Positions 1-8,183 of a DNA stretch of 21,234 nt are shown one piece after another. Every line of letters starts with the position of its first letter. The first letter of the stretch is position 1. The stretch comes from JBHEPS01 sp046261635. GTDB lineage: Bacteria; Acidobacteriota; Thermoanaerobaculia; Gp7-AA8. The notes beneath the pieces are model-generated. The model saw only the letters and a program-made list of their open reading frames with translations, ran no database searches and had not been told where the DNA came from. The DNA lies in assembly GCA_046261635.1 (NCBI GenBank), contig JBHEOL010000370.1, positions 1 to 21,234 of the forward strand, read 5' to 3'. The translations under genes and the position numbers were made by a program.

Positions 1-22
1 TCCCGCGCCTCCTCAGGATGAC
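1..22 (-). repeat. Edge of dispersed intergenic core repeat (copy 1)
   Basis: Read on the minus strand, positions 12-22 give GTCATCCTGAG. This is the same 5' end seen at 13998-14008 and, with one mismatch, at 8270-8280. A GC-rich stretch follows and runs off the window. A heptamer array (31-79) lies next to this end, as in the other two copies. Only the first bases of the repeat are visible, so assignment rests on the 11-base match and the adjoining heptamers. Confidence 0.6.
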
Positions 23-30
23 GTAGCCTC

Positions 31-79
31 TTCTGGCTTCTGGCTTCTGGCTTCTGGCTTCTGGCTTCTGGCTTCTGGC
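31..79. repeat. Heptamer tandem array, 7 x TTCTGGC
   Basis: Seven exact, uninterrupted copies of TTCTGGC lie between the core-repeat edge and the stop codon of the SpoIIE phosphatase gene at 94. On the other strand the unit reads GCCAGAA, the same 7-bp family as the AAGNCAG array at 8184-8247. Perfect identity of all seven copies suggests recent expansion by slippage. Confidence 0.95.
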
Positions 80-93
80 TTACCTCGCCATCG

Positions 94-2520
94 TTACGCG
101 TACTTCCGCCGGCTTTCCTCCCCTTCGAAGGAGATCACGACCAGGGTCTGATCGTCGTCGGGTGGGCGGTTGCGGGTGAACTTCTTGACCGAGGCGAGCA
201 GCGCCTGCTTGATCTCGGCGGCCGAGCGCTCGCCCGACTCCTGGATCACGCGCTCGAACCGGTCGAACCCGAACGGCTCCCCGTCGTCATCGAGCGCCTC
301 GATGAAGCCGTCGCTGTAGAGCACGAGGCGGTCGCCGCCGTCGAACTCGATGTTCTCCTCCCGGAAAGCCTCGCGGCGGCGGACTCCGAGAGGAAATCCC
401 CAGGAGGAGAGCGGGACGAGCTTCTTCTCCGAGGCGCGATAGAGATAGGGATCGAGATGTCCGGCGGAGCAGAATCGCAAGGTCTGCTCGGCGGGATCGA
501 GAACGCCGTAGAAGAACGTCATCAGCATGCGCCTGGGTGCGGTCCTCATGACGATGCTGTTGAGCGTCGACATGACGGCCTTGGGTTCGGAGTCGTGTTC
601 GACCTGGACCAGCAGCGACGCCTTCGTCATTGCCATGACGATGCCGCTCGTGAGCCCGTGCCCGGCAACGTCACCGAAAGCGATGGCGATACGCCCGCCG
701 CCCAGGGGGAGGAAGTCGAAGTAATCGCCTCCGATCTCGGTCGCCGCGCGATAGTGGGAGGCGACGGTGGTTCCCGGAACCTCGGGATCTTCGAGGGGGA
801 GGAGAGCCGCCTGGATCCTGTTGGCGGCATCGATCTCGGCCTTGACCCGCTCGCGCTCGATGATGCGCCGGACGTGGGGAGCGAGATCCTCGTACGTGTA
901 GGCGATCTCGCGGCGGGTGAGCGAGCCGGCCAGTCCCAGAACGAAGAGCGCGCCGATCGGGATGAGTAGCGTGGCGGCGGGGCCGACGATGGCATCCCCT
1001 TCAACGACGCGAATCAGCGGAACGAGGGTGAGAATGAGGGTCGACACGAAGAGCGCGATGGCGGCTGCCAGCAGGTCCCACGCGAGGAAAACGAGTGTCG
1101 CGGCAAGCGCTCCTCCGAAGCCGAAGAGCATCATTTGCTGGGTCGGCTCGATCGGCGGCATCGAGACCTGGAGCAGAGGGCCGAGCGCGACCGCGATCAA
1201 CACCCCGGCGAGAGTCATCCGGCGGCGGTGAAACCAGGCGAGGATGAAAAGGAAGGCGAGGGGCGTGTAGATCACCGCTTCCTGTACCGCGAGCAGGACC
1301 GTCGTGAAAGCGCCGCCCGAGCTCCCCGGAACAAAGCTCTGAAGCTGCGACATCGAGGGCCACGCCCAGCCCGCAAGCAGGGGAATCGCCGCCACACCAA
1401 GGGTCGCTGCGGCCAGCGCGGGCGCCGAGAGGAGACCGGCGAGGATCGAGTTCCCGACCGTCGCATTCATCGGATGGCGGCGCAGCAGCGCATCCATCGA
1501 TGCCAGCTTCTCTCCCCAACGCTCGCGCGCGAAACTCTCCCCGACCGACCAGGAGAGAAACACCGCCAGCGCTACGGCGATGTCGAGAAAGAGAAACTTG
1601 AACGCCATCTGCGCGAGTGCCGTCATTCGCGCATCGATCCCGCCGAACTGAACGCCTTCCGCGACTTCCTTCGCGATCGCCCAGTCGAAGATCAGGAACG
1701 CGAGGATCGCGATCCCGAAAAGGAGCGCTCCGATCCCGATCCCCACCTCTCCCGCATGGTATTTCCGGAGAAAGATGATGATGAGAAGAAGGAGGAGCGA
1801 CAGCGTGACGGCGTAGAACGTGAGGGTCGCTGCAATGCCGCCTCCCGCCTCGAAGCGGAAGGCGCGCCCCGTGCGGTACTCCTCGATGAGCTGCCATCCG
1901 GCGAAGCGCTCACCAGTGAAGTAAACCTGAACGTAGAGAGCCACGTCGCCCGTCGGGAAGCTCGTCGGAACCCGATACCGGAACACCGTGTCGGTCCGGG
2001 TCCTGAGGACGTTCGGCCTCGCGGAATCGAAGATGGGCGCTGGAGCTCCCGCCAGCCCTCCCTCGACGAAGGCGTCGGCGCGAGGTCGAAGCTCCTCTGG
2101 CGTCGGATGCGGCCCTTCCTCTTCCGCGCGAGAGTAACGGCGCGCGCCGAGAATGCGCCCGTCGACTCCGACGATGACCACCCCGTGCGGAGGAGACTTC
2201 TCGAGCCCCGGCCGGTAGTACGTCGCGCGGAATCCGCCCATCCGGGGACCGACCGCGGGATCTTCGACGGCCCGCGTCCGAAGCCGCGGATCGGTCCGGT
2301 ATTGCTCCTCCAGAATCGGGGCCGCCTCCCAGCCGAGCACGGTCCATGAGTCCTCGACGGGAACCCCGACCTCGCGAGCAGCCTCATCGGCTGCCACTCG
2401 CGCCTGTTCGCGCGTGATCGACAGCCCGTGCGGGAGGGGCGCCTCGAAAAGAGGGAGGAGGAAGTAGAGAGCAATCGTGCCGGCAAAGAAAGCGGCGACG
2501 GTCAGCAGGCGCGGTCTCAT
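94..2520 (-). CDS. Membrane-anchored SpoIIE-type (PP2C) serine phosphatase
   Basis: This is an 808-residue protein from the ATG at 2518-2520. A TTG start at 2550 would add 10 residues; neither start has a clear ribosome binding site, and I prefer the ATG because it directly precedes the first hydrophobic segment. The order is: one N-terminal TM segment; an extracytoplasmic region of about 200 residues; about seven or eight further TM segments up to about residue 540; then a cytoplasmic SpoIIE-type PP2C domain. Metal-binding motifs are all present: IGGDYFDF, FGDVAGHG, YSDGFIEA and DDQTLVV. The family dephosphorylates phosphoserine, commonly on anti-sigma-factor antagonists, in partner-switching pathways. 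No anti-sigma factor or antagonist gene is adjacent, so the target is unknown. The extracytoplasmic part has weak PepSY-like features (ITREQA near its start, DGRI later). Catalytic-domain call: high confidence; sensor and ligand: unknown. Confidence 0.92.
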   Translation of the reverse strand: MRPRLLTVAAFFAGTIALYFLLPLFEAPLPHGLSITREQARVAADEAAREVGVPVEDSWTVLGWEAAPILEEQYRTDPRLRTRAVEDPAVGPRMGGFRATYYRPGLEKSPPHGVVIVGVDGRILGARRYSRAEEEGPHPTPEELRPRADAFVEGGLAGAPAPIFDSARPNVLRTRTDTVFRYRVPTSFPTGDVALYVQVYFTGERFAGWQLIEEYRTGRAFRFEAGGGIAATLTFYAVTLSLLLLLIIIFLRKYHAGEVGIGIGALLFGIAILAFLIFDWAIAKEVAEGVQFGGIDARMTALAQMAFKFLFLDIAVALAVFLSWSVGESFARERWGEKLASMDALLRRHPMNATVGNSILAGLLSAPALAAATLGVAAIPLLAGWAWPSMSQLQSFVPGSSGGAFTTVLLAVQEAVIYTPLAFLFILAWFHRRRMTLAGVLIAVALGPLLQVSMPPIEPTQQMMLFGFGGALAATLVFLAWDLLAAAIALFVSTLILTLVPLIRVVEGDAIVGPAATLLIPIGALFVLGLAGSLTRREIAYTYEDLAPHVRRIIERERVKAEIDAANRIQAALLPLEDPEVPGTTVASHYRAATEIGGDYFDFLPLGGGRIAIAFGDVAGHGLTSGIVMAMTKASLLVQVEHDSEPKAVMSTLNSIVMRTAPRRMLMTFFYGVLDPAEQTLRFCSAGHLDPYLYRASEKKLVPLSSWGFPLGVRRREAFREENIEFDGGDRLVLYSDGFIEALDDDGEPFGFDRFERVIQESGERSAAEIKQALLASVKKFTRNRPPDDDQTLVVISFEGEESRRKYA

Positions 2521-2648
2521 GCGGAGGAGTCCATGATAGGCGATTCTCAACTACCAACGAGAATGAGGCTTGGAAGTTCCAGAAAAGAAGGGTCGCGGGC
2601 GGTCCGCACCGCCATGGCCGACCTCGCTCGCCGATCGCCCGGGAGGGG

Positions 2649-2671
2649 GGCGGAGGAAAGGATCCTCCGCC
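2649..2671. repeat. GGCGGAGGA palindrome upstream of the DUF4236-like gene
   Basis: Nine-base arms, GGCGGAGGA and TCCTCCGCC, pair around a 5-base loop. The element lies in the divergent intergenic region (2521-2741). It closely resembles the palindromes at 4030-4052 and 4059-4080 on the other side of the same gene. It could form a leader hairpin if transcription starts upstream. No T-tract follows it. Confidence 0.75.
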
Positions 2672-2729
2672 ACGACCGCCTGAGGAAAGGGGTGTGTTTC
2701 TTGCTGAACGTGCGGAAGAGTTTGCCTTC

Positions 2730-2734
2730 GGAGG
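2730..2734 (+). promoter_or_regulatory. Ribosome binding site deciding the GTG start at 2742
   Basis: GGAGG sits 7 bases before the GTG at 2742. An upstream in-frame GTG at 2694, preceded by AGGAAAGG, would add 16 residues (MFLAERAEEF...). The closer match to the Shine-Dalgarno core and the fact that the recognisable domain starts right after 2742 favour the downstream start. Confidence 0.6.
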
Positions 2735-2741
2735 ATTGACA

Positions 2742-4013
2742 GTGACCTTCTACGTGAGCCGTTCGCTCGACTCCGGACCGATCCGGTTCGGAGTCAGCCA
2801 CCGCCTCGGGGACCCGACCGCGGACGACCCCGGTCGGGGGAAATTCAGCACCGGTCCCCGCGGGGAGTATCTCCGCCTCCGGGAGGCCGGGGAGTTCTAC
2901 TCCGACTCCCTCGGGACCAACTCGCCCGGAGCCCTGGTCTTCCAGACGTCCTCCAGGAAGAGCGACCCGCTGGTTCCGTGGTGGGGATGGGTGTCCATCG
3001 GTTTCGGGGCGCTGCTGATCCTGCTGGGCGCGCTCGTCGTCGTGAACAAGGGATACGCCTCCGGCTACGCGGAGGCAGCGGTCGGTGCGGCGTTGATCGT
3101 CCTTCCATTCGTTCTGACGTACGAGAAGCGGAGGCGCGAGAATGCCCAGCGTGAGCGGGATCGTCTCGAGCGCGAAGAATACGAAAAGGAGATCCGCCGG
3201 ACGGCGGGGGAGTTTCTCGACCGGCTCAACCGGCTCGAGAGCGCGCGTGATGAAGCCGCGCTGGTCGAGATCCGGAAAGCACGCGGAGGGAAGGAAATCC
3301 CCTACGAACACGTCTCGGGCGCCGCGAAGGCCGCGGTGCTTCGCGTTGGCTTCGAGGCTCTCAACCGATGGGACGAGCTCGGTGGTCGCGGAGTGGCCCA
3401 GTCGGTAGCTCGGGCTTCCGACGCTGTGGGACTCGCCGAGGAAGACCGACTCTCGGTCCGGCGCGCGCTCGTGCACCGGACCTGGTGGCACTTGCTCGCC
3501 GACGACCGGATGGGGCCGGAGCCGGGAGGAAGGCTCGAGGAGCTTCGCGACGCGCTGGGAATTCCGCCTGAGGAGGTTGCGAAGGAGCGGCGCGCCTCCG
3601 ACGAGTTCGAAAGGCTGCGAGGTCTCAATCCGAAGGCGCTTCCGCAAGCCGATCCGACATTCCGGCTTCGCGCTCTCGAACAGTGCCTCCACGTCACCAG
3701 CGGTCGGATCCTCACGCCGCGGTTGAACATCCCCGGGATGGGAAGAAGTGATGAAGAAAAGTGGAAGGAAGGAGCGGAGAGGGAGATCGTCATCACGACA
3801 CAACGCGTGCTCGCTCGTCGTGGAAAGGATCTCGAGCTCGATGTGCGCGAGATCTGGGATCTGGAGACCGATATCGATCTCGGCGTCCTACTGCTCGTCG
3901 AAGGAGGAGACAAGAAGAAGAATCACTACCTGGCGTTGGAGGATCCGATCTTCACCGCCGGGGTGATTCAGGGGGCGGCCGAGGCGCCGCTCAAGCCGAA
4001 GGGCCTCGTCTGA
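2742..4013 (+). CDS. Two-TM protein with DUF4236-like N-terminus and coiled coil
   Basis: From the GTG at 2742 the protein has 423 residues. Residues 2-58 resemble the DUF4236 pattern: an FxxSRSLxxGPIRFGVS strand, then a glycine-rich turn and TGPRGEYL...FYSDSLG; this is a recalled family pattern, not a search result. Two TM segments follow at about 82-101 and 110-127. Residues 128-168 are highly charged and likely coiled coil (repeated R, E and K, no proline). A helical middle region follows. The C-terminal part (about 340-415) contains EIVITTQRVLARRGKDLELDVREIWDLE, split by me from longer sequence, reminiscent of bacterial PH-like domains where a 'TxxRV' strand leads into charged strands. 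The first domain is on the side opposite the inter-TM loop, so N- and C-terminal parts share one side, probably the cytoplasm. Function is not known. It stands alone, divergent from the phosphatase gene. Confidence 0.8.
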   Translation: MTFYVSRSLDSGPIRFGVSHRLGDPTADDPGRGKFSTGPRGEYLRLREAGEFYSDSLGTNSPGALVFQTSSRKSDPLVPWWGWVSIGFGALLILLGALVVVNKGYASGYAEAAVGAALIVLPFVLTYEKRRRENAQRERDRLEREEYEKEIRRTAGEFLDRLNRLESARDEAALVEIRKARGGKEIPYEHVSGAAKAAVLRVGFEALNRWDELGGRGVAQSVARASDAVGLAEEDRLSVRRALVHRTWWHLLADDRMGPEPGGRLEELRDALGIPPEEVAKERRASDEFERLRGLNPKALPQADPTFRLRALEQCLHVTSGRILTPRLNIPGMGRSDEEKWKEGAEREIVITTQRVLARRGKDLELDVREIWDLETDIDLGVLLLVEGGDKKKNHYLALEDPIFTAGVIQGAAEAPLKPKGLV

Positions 4014-4029
4014 GGAAAGTGAAGACTCC

Positions 4030-4108
4030 GGCAGAGGAAAAGATCCTCTGCCACCAGTGGCGGAGGATTCATCCTCCGCCTCGCGGGCTGAGGGAGGCTG
4101 AAGCCTCC
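4030..4108. repeat. Cluster of three GC-rich palindromes
   Basis: Three hairpins follow the stop codon at 4013. The first (4030-4052) has arms GGCAGAGGA and TCCTCTGCC with a 5-base loop. The second (4059-4080) has 10-base arms GGCGGAGGAT and ATCCTCCGCC with a 2-base loop. The third (4093-4108) has arms GGAGGCT and AGCCTCC with a 2-base loop. The first two are variants of the palindrome at 2649-2671. The arms of the first differ from the second by matched changes that keep pairing, which points to structure being kept. There is no T-run, so intrinsic termination is not clearly supported. Confidence 0.8.
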
Positions 4109-4112
4109 GCCA

Positions 4113-4571
4113 CTAGGCGGCTGCGCGGGTTCTGCAGGGATCGGCCGTGTGGGCGTGGGGAACCACGACGATTTCCGGCAGGGCGTTGCGGGTGAAGGCG
4201 AAGACGGGCAGGGGTGCAGGCTCGGCAGAAAATCGGAAGGGCGTCACCGAGCTGAGGTCGCGGGCAATGGGAAGCGGTTCGACTGGAACGATGAGCGGCG
4301 CCCGGTCGCTGGCCACGGTCGCGGGTCTGGTCTGGCGTGGCGGCACGCGGGCGATCGCCGGCTCGATGGTGCTCGCATCCCGGACCCGGAGCGGGGAGGG
4401 GCGAAGCGCATCGCTCTTGGTCTCGAGCTGGTAACGGTGAATCGCCACCTGGATCGCGCATCGCTGAGCGGCCCGGGCGATTCCCCTTTCGATCCAGCCC
4501 GCACCCTGGTCGGCTGCGCACCCGAGGGCGAAGATGACGATGACGAGGAGGAGTGTGCGCTTGAGGATCAT
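4113..4571 (-). CDS. Small putative lipoprotein of unknown function
   Basis: This is 152 residues from the ATG at 4569-4571. The N-terminus is a good lipoprotein signal: MILKR, a hydrophobic run, then a lipobox-like ALGC with Cys18. The rest is rich in Pro, Arg and Ala, with a central proline-rich stretch (APLIVPVEPLPIA) and no recognised domain. Possible purine-rich sequence GGAGCG lies about 12 bases upstream, which is weak. A longer ORF in another minus frame and a 155-residue plus-strand ORF (4149-4616) overlap it. I prefer this one because only it has a signal sequence. It is isolated: the gene upstream in the same direction is more than 290 bases away behind no shared transcript signal. 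Role unknown. Confidence 0.5.
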   Translation of the reverse strand: MILKRTLLLVIVIFALGCAADQGAGWIERGIARAAQRCAIQVAIHRYQLETKSDALRPSPLRVRDASTIEPAIARVPPRQTRPATVASDRAPLIVPVEPLPIARDLSSVTPFRFSAEPAPLPVFAFTRNALPEIVVVPHAHTADPCRTRAAA

Positions 4572-4662
4572 GATCGTTCGACGCTCCGCTCAATGCCGGG
4601 AGTGACCCCGGACTGACTCCGTTGAGCACAACCCATCGGGTTGCGAAACCGCCTTGAATATT

Positions 4663-4685
4663 TCTCAGTCAATCACATACTGAGA
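4663..4685. repeat. Short inverted repeat in the 4572-4861 intergenic stretch
   Basis: TCTCAGT and ACTGAGA are separated by 9 bases. It lies about 180 bases past the stop of the amidohydrolase gene (minus strand) in an otherwise featureless AT-richer stretch. There is no T-tract on either side, so it is recorded as an inverted repeat and not as a terminator. Confidence 0.4.
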
Positions 4686-4861
4686 CGTGCCGGACCCGGA
4701 GGCGTTGCGCGCGGCGAGCATCGAAAGAGGGTGTTCACAATCATGTGACTCTTCCGCCGCATCGGAGTGACAGTGAGTCGACGAAAGTGCTCGATTCCGA
4801 TCAATCCCTCATTGTTCGTTCAGTTCGGCCATACCTCCCGTTTCTTCGCGAGCCGATTCTT

Positions 4862-7800
4862 CTACTGGTCCCTCTCGAAATACAGCGGCTGCCTCGTCCG
4901 CGGGTGGTTGCCGATCTCGTTCATCGTCATCGAGTCGAACAGCCGGCCGTTGATCATGACCGACTGGATGCTCTCGGACTCGCGGATGTTCTCTATGGGG
5001 TTTCCATGGAGGACGACGAAGTCGGCGAGCTTGCCTGGCTCGAGGGAACCGAGGTCGCGTTCCATGCCGAGATACTCGGCGCCCCAGAGCGTCGCGGCAC
5101 GCAGAGCCTGATGGGGAGTCATACCTCCCTGGACGAACATCCAGATCTCCCAGTGGGCGGCGAGGCCCTCCCGTTGACCGTGAGCTCCGAGCAGGACGTG
5201 AACGCCGCCCTCCGCGAGCTGGGCGGCAATCCGGGCGTTGCTGAAGTGCCCCCAGTCGCCTTCCGGCGCGATGATCCGGCGGCGGGAGCGGGCGTCCACT
5301 TCCCTCCGGGGCACGAACGAGAGGAGGCGATCGTTCTCCCAGACGTTCGTGGTCGCGTACCAGTAGTTCTCACCCCACAGGCCGCCGTAGCCGACGACGA
5401 GCGTCGGGGTATACCAGGTGCGCGTCTGGGGCCAGAGCTGAAGCACGTCGTCGTAGATCCGGGCGACCGGGATGGAGTGCTCGATCCCGGTGTGGCCGTC
5501 GATGATCATGTTCATGTTGTGCTGGAAGAGCGAGCCGCCTTCCGGAACGACCATCATCTCGAGCTCACGCGCGGCAGCCACGAACTGCTGGCGCTGATCG
5601 CGTCTCGGCTGGTTGTAGCTCTTCACGGTGAAGGCTCCGACGGCTTTCATGCGGCGAAGGTGCGAGAGTGCGTCGTCGTAGCTGTCGACGTGAGCGGTGA
5701 ACGGAGCGGTGGCGCCGTAGAGAATCGTGCCCGTCGAGAAGATTCTCGGCGCAACCGTATCCCCGGCGCGCGCCAACTCGGACGCGGCGAAGATTTCGCT
5801 CGTGTCGTTCGATGGATCGTGAATCGTCGTCACTCCGAACGCGAGTGAGGCGAGATTCACCCAGCTCTGTTCCGGGATGATCTCGTCGTCGCCCATCGAG
5901 CCGTGCCAGTGCACGTCGATCAGTCCGGGGATGATCGTCTTCCCGGACGCGTCGATCAGCTTCGCGCCAGCCGGCACGGCCACGGCCGACCGTGGGCCGA
6001 CCGCGATGATCCGGTTCCGCTCGACGACGATCGTGCCGTCCTCGATGACTTCATCGCCCCTCATCGTCACGATGCGCGCGCCGGTGAAGGCGATTGTGCC
6101 CGAGGGAATGTCGCTCTTCGCCTCGAACGAAATGTTGGTTCCGCTCTCCGGCGGAGGCGGGAGCTCTTCCGGGCTTCCTTCCATCCAGGCGAACGCCTCC
6201 TTCAACGATCGCGAGTAGAGCTCGGGACCGAGCGCCCAGTAGAGGGTGGAGGAATCGCCCGACCAGTGGAGATATTCGCCCGCGTCGCGGGAGACCCGCC
6301 GGACGGGAAGCGACTCCATCTTCGGGCCTACCTCAATCGGCTTCCCGGCGGGGACGAGTGGAAGGATCCATGCGTTGAACCGCTCCGTGAAAGCGACCCA
6401 CTTCGCATCCGGCGATACCTGGAACTCGGTCGCCGCCTCGCTGATCAGATGCGTCCTTTCATCGCTACCGTCGAGATCGATCGAACGGAGACTCCGCTTT
6501 CCTTCCGGCTCGCTCGCCATGAAGTAAACGCGACCCGATTCCGAGCCGAATTGCGGCAGAAATCCCGATTCGGTCACCCGGATCGCCTCGCCGCCCGCGG
6601 CGGGGATCCGGTACAGGCCACGATCGCGGCCGAACAGCTCCGAGCGCAGACCGCCGCCCGAAAGAGCGCGGTAGACGATCTGTGTCCCGTCCGGAGTGAA
6701 TACCGGCTCTCCGAAGTGTCCCGGCTTGCGCGTGATCGCCTGCCCCTCGCCGCCGCGTGCAGGAACGACGCGAATCGCGCCGAGCTCCTGATCATCCCAC
6801 GAGACGTACACGATCGACCTGCCGTCCCGCGACCAGGAGGGATAGAACTCGAAATGTTGCGTCTGCCGCGTCAGCCGGCGCGGTCGCCCATCCGGAAGAT
6901 CGCGCACCCAGAGGTACCCCAGCGCCTGGTAGACGACCTGGTCGCCGCGCGGTGAGACTTCGACCCACCGCAGCATCTTCACCGGGAACGTCTCGGGCGC
7001 GACCTCCACCGGGAACCGAAGCGCTTCGGTCACCTCGCGCGTGTCGCGCACGCGGAACGGGATCTCCTGCGCGGTGCCGCCGGCCGCGTCGACCTTCCGG
7101 ATCTTTCCGCCGGACCAGAAGACGATCGACCGGCTGTCCGGCGTCCATGCCATCGCCGGGTACACGCCATGGATCGCCCAGGTTTCCTGCATGTCGCGAT
7201 CGAGCCCGTCGTAAACCGCCCTCTCGGCTCCGGTTTCCAGCTCGGTCACGTGCAGGACCGAGTCGAGTCGGACGCGGCGCACGAACGCGAGTTTCTTTCC
7301 GTCGGGCGACGGGGTCGGACGGATCGAGCCGCCCGGCCCGGTGAGGAACCGCTCGGTCTTTCCCGTTTCCCGGTCGAGCCGCTGGATGACGTAGATCTGG
7401 GTGTTCGGGTCCTTGTTGTAATCGAAGACGGCCCCGGGCGTGACGTCCTGGCTATAGTAGAGATAGCGGCCGTCGGGCGAGAACGCCGGCTCGCCGGCGT
7501 CCTTCTGATCGTTCGGTTTCTCGGTGAGCTGGACTCCCGCCCCTCCGCTTCGGTGGTAGAGCCACATCTCGCCCGCTCCGAGGGATCGTCGTGAGGTGAA
7601 GTGCTTTCTCGCGACGATGAAATCGCCGTCAGGCGACCACCAGGGTGAGTTCAAGAGCCGAAAGCTCTCCTTCGTCACCTGCCTCGGGTCGGTGCCGTCG
7701 CTCCGGATGATCCAGATGTTGTCTCCGCCCGACCGGTCGGACGTGAACGCAATCCACTTCCCGTCCGGGGAGAATCGCGGCTGCATGTCCCACTCGACGC

Positions 7801-8140
7801 CGCTCGTCAGTGGCTTCGCTTCACCACCCTCGATCGGAAGAAGATAGAGATCACCGAGCAGGTCGAAGACGAGCTGCCGGCCGTCCGGACTGACGTCGAG
7901 GCTCATCCACGTCCCCTCATCCGTGTCGAGCGTCGCGCGGTAGGACGGCCCCGGCGGATCCGAAACCTTCCACTCGTCCTCCTTCTCCTTCGCCTCGGGG
8001 TCGGCTGGCTCGGCACCACCCGAACCGTGCGGTGCCGGAGGCTCGGGCTGAGGCTCCGGCTGCGGCGGCTCCTGGGCCAACGACGCGGAGGAAAAGAGCA
8101 GAGCGATCAGAAGAACGGCGATCCAGTTCGAAAAGCGCAT
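4862..8140 (-). CDS. Exported TolB-propeller/amidohydrolase fusion enzyme
   Basis: This is a 1092-residue exported protein with a good ribosome binding site (AAAGGA, 8 bases before the ATG). A signal peptide covers residues 1-22 (ends SASLAQ). A Pro/Glu-rich linker follows, with repeats of PQPEP. Residues about 60-640 contain many WD40/PD40-type propeller repeats with the signature SPDGxxI (for example FSPDGKWIAFTSDRSGG and WSPDGDFIVA). From about 680 the metal-dependent amidohydrolase fold begins (TGARIVTM, GTIVVERNRI). The first metal motif IDVHWHG lies near residue 740, a candidate carboxylated lysine or equivalent in FTVKSYN near 836, and further His in DGHTGIEHS near 880. The usual late Asp motif (GTDxG-like) is replaced by GAHGQ near residue 985. 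The family is typically annotated as a TolB-amidohydrolase of unknown substrate, often in Acidobacteriota and Bacteroidota. A peptidase role on dipeptide-like substrates is possible, not shown. A heptamer array lies 44 bases upstream of the start. Confidence 0.93.
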   Translation of the reverse strand: MRFSNWIAVLLIALLFSSASLAQEPPQPEPQPEPPAPHGSGGAEPADPEAKEKEDEWKVSDPPGPSYRATLDTDEGTWMSLDVSPDGRQLVFDLLGDLYLLPIEGGEAKPLTSGVEWDMQPRFSPDGKWIAFTSDRSGGDNIWIIRSDGTDPRQVTKESFRLLNSPWWSPDGDFIVARKHFTSRRSLGAGEMWLYHRSGGAGVQLTEKPNDQKDAGEPAFSPDGRYLYYSQDVTPGAVFDYNKDPNTQIYVIQRLDRETGKTERFLTGPGGSIRPTPSPDGKKLAFVRRVRLDSVLHVTELETGAERAVYDGLDRDMQETWAIHGVYPAMAWTPDSRSIVFWSGGKIRKVDAAGGTAQEIPFRVRDTREVTEALRFPVEVAPETFPVKMLRWVEVSPRGDQVVYQALGYLWVRDLPDGRPRRLTRQTQHFEFYPSWSRDGRSIVYVSWDDQELGAIRVVPARGGEGQAITRKPGHFGEPVFTPDGTQIVYRALSGGGLRSELFGRDRGLYRIPAAGGEAIRVTESGFLPQFGSESGRVYFMASEPEGKRSLRSIDLDGSDERTHLISEAATEFQVSPDAKWVAFTERFNAWILPLVPAGKPIEVGPKMESLPVRRVSRDAGEYLHWSGDSSTLYWALGPELYSRSLKEAFAWMEGSPEELPPPPESGTNISFEAKSDIPSGTIAFTGARIVTMRGDEVIEDGTIVVERNRIIAVGPRSAVAVPAGAKLIDASGKTIIPGLIDVHWHGSMGDDEIIPEQSWVNLASLAFGVTTIHDPSNDTSEIFAASELARAGDTVAPRIFSTGTILYGATAPFTAHVDSYDDALSHLRRMKAVGAFTVKSYNQPRRDQRQQFVAAARELEMMVVPEGGSLFQHNMNMIIDGHTGIEHSIPVARIYDDVLQLWPQTRTWYTPTLVVGYGGLWGENYWYATTNVWENDRLLSFVPRREVDARSRRRIIAPEGDWGHFSNARIAAQLAEGGVHVLLGAHGQREGLAAHWEIWMFVQGGMTPHQALRAATLWGAEYLGMERDLGSLEPGKLADFVVLHGNPIENIRESESIQSVMINGRLFDSMTMNEIGNHPRTRQPLYFERDQ

Positions 8141-8173
8141 CAGGGTTTCCTTTCGGCAAAGCTGGGGAGAGAC

Positions 8174-8179
8174 AGTGTA
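8174..8179 (-). promoter_or_regulatory. Possible -10 element for the amidohydrolase gene
   Basis: On the minus strand the sequence is TACACT, a fair match to TATAAT, about 34 bases before the start codon. A -35 hexamer 16-18 bases upstream would fall inside the heptamer array and does not match TTGACA. Placement is speculative. Confidence 0.2.
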
Positions 8180-8183
8180 AAGG

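Noticed and set aside
31..79. Tandem arrays as CRISPR or telomere-like sequence
   Set aside because: The unit is 7 bp with no spacers, so it is not CRISPR. CCCTAG units at 14218-14249 look telomere-like, but they lie between bacterial genes and continue into a coding region.
1135..2349. 404-residue plus-strand ORF opposite the phosphatase gene
   Set aside because: It is an antisense shadow in high-GC DNA: Arg- and Glu-rich, no domain, and fully inside a well-supported gene. The same applies to 11383-12831 (-), 14885-16306 (+) and 19377-20696 (+).
2547..3803. 418-residue minus-strand ORF opposite the DUF4236-like gene
   Set aside because: No signal peptide, membrane segment or motif; the plus-strand gene has a ribosome site, TM segments and a coiled coil.
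4149..4616. 155-residue plus-strand ORF opposite the small lipoprotein
   Set aside because: Low-complexity Gly/Arg/Asp composition with no signal sequence, while the minus-strand frame has a lipobox.
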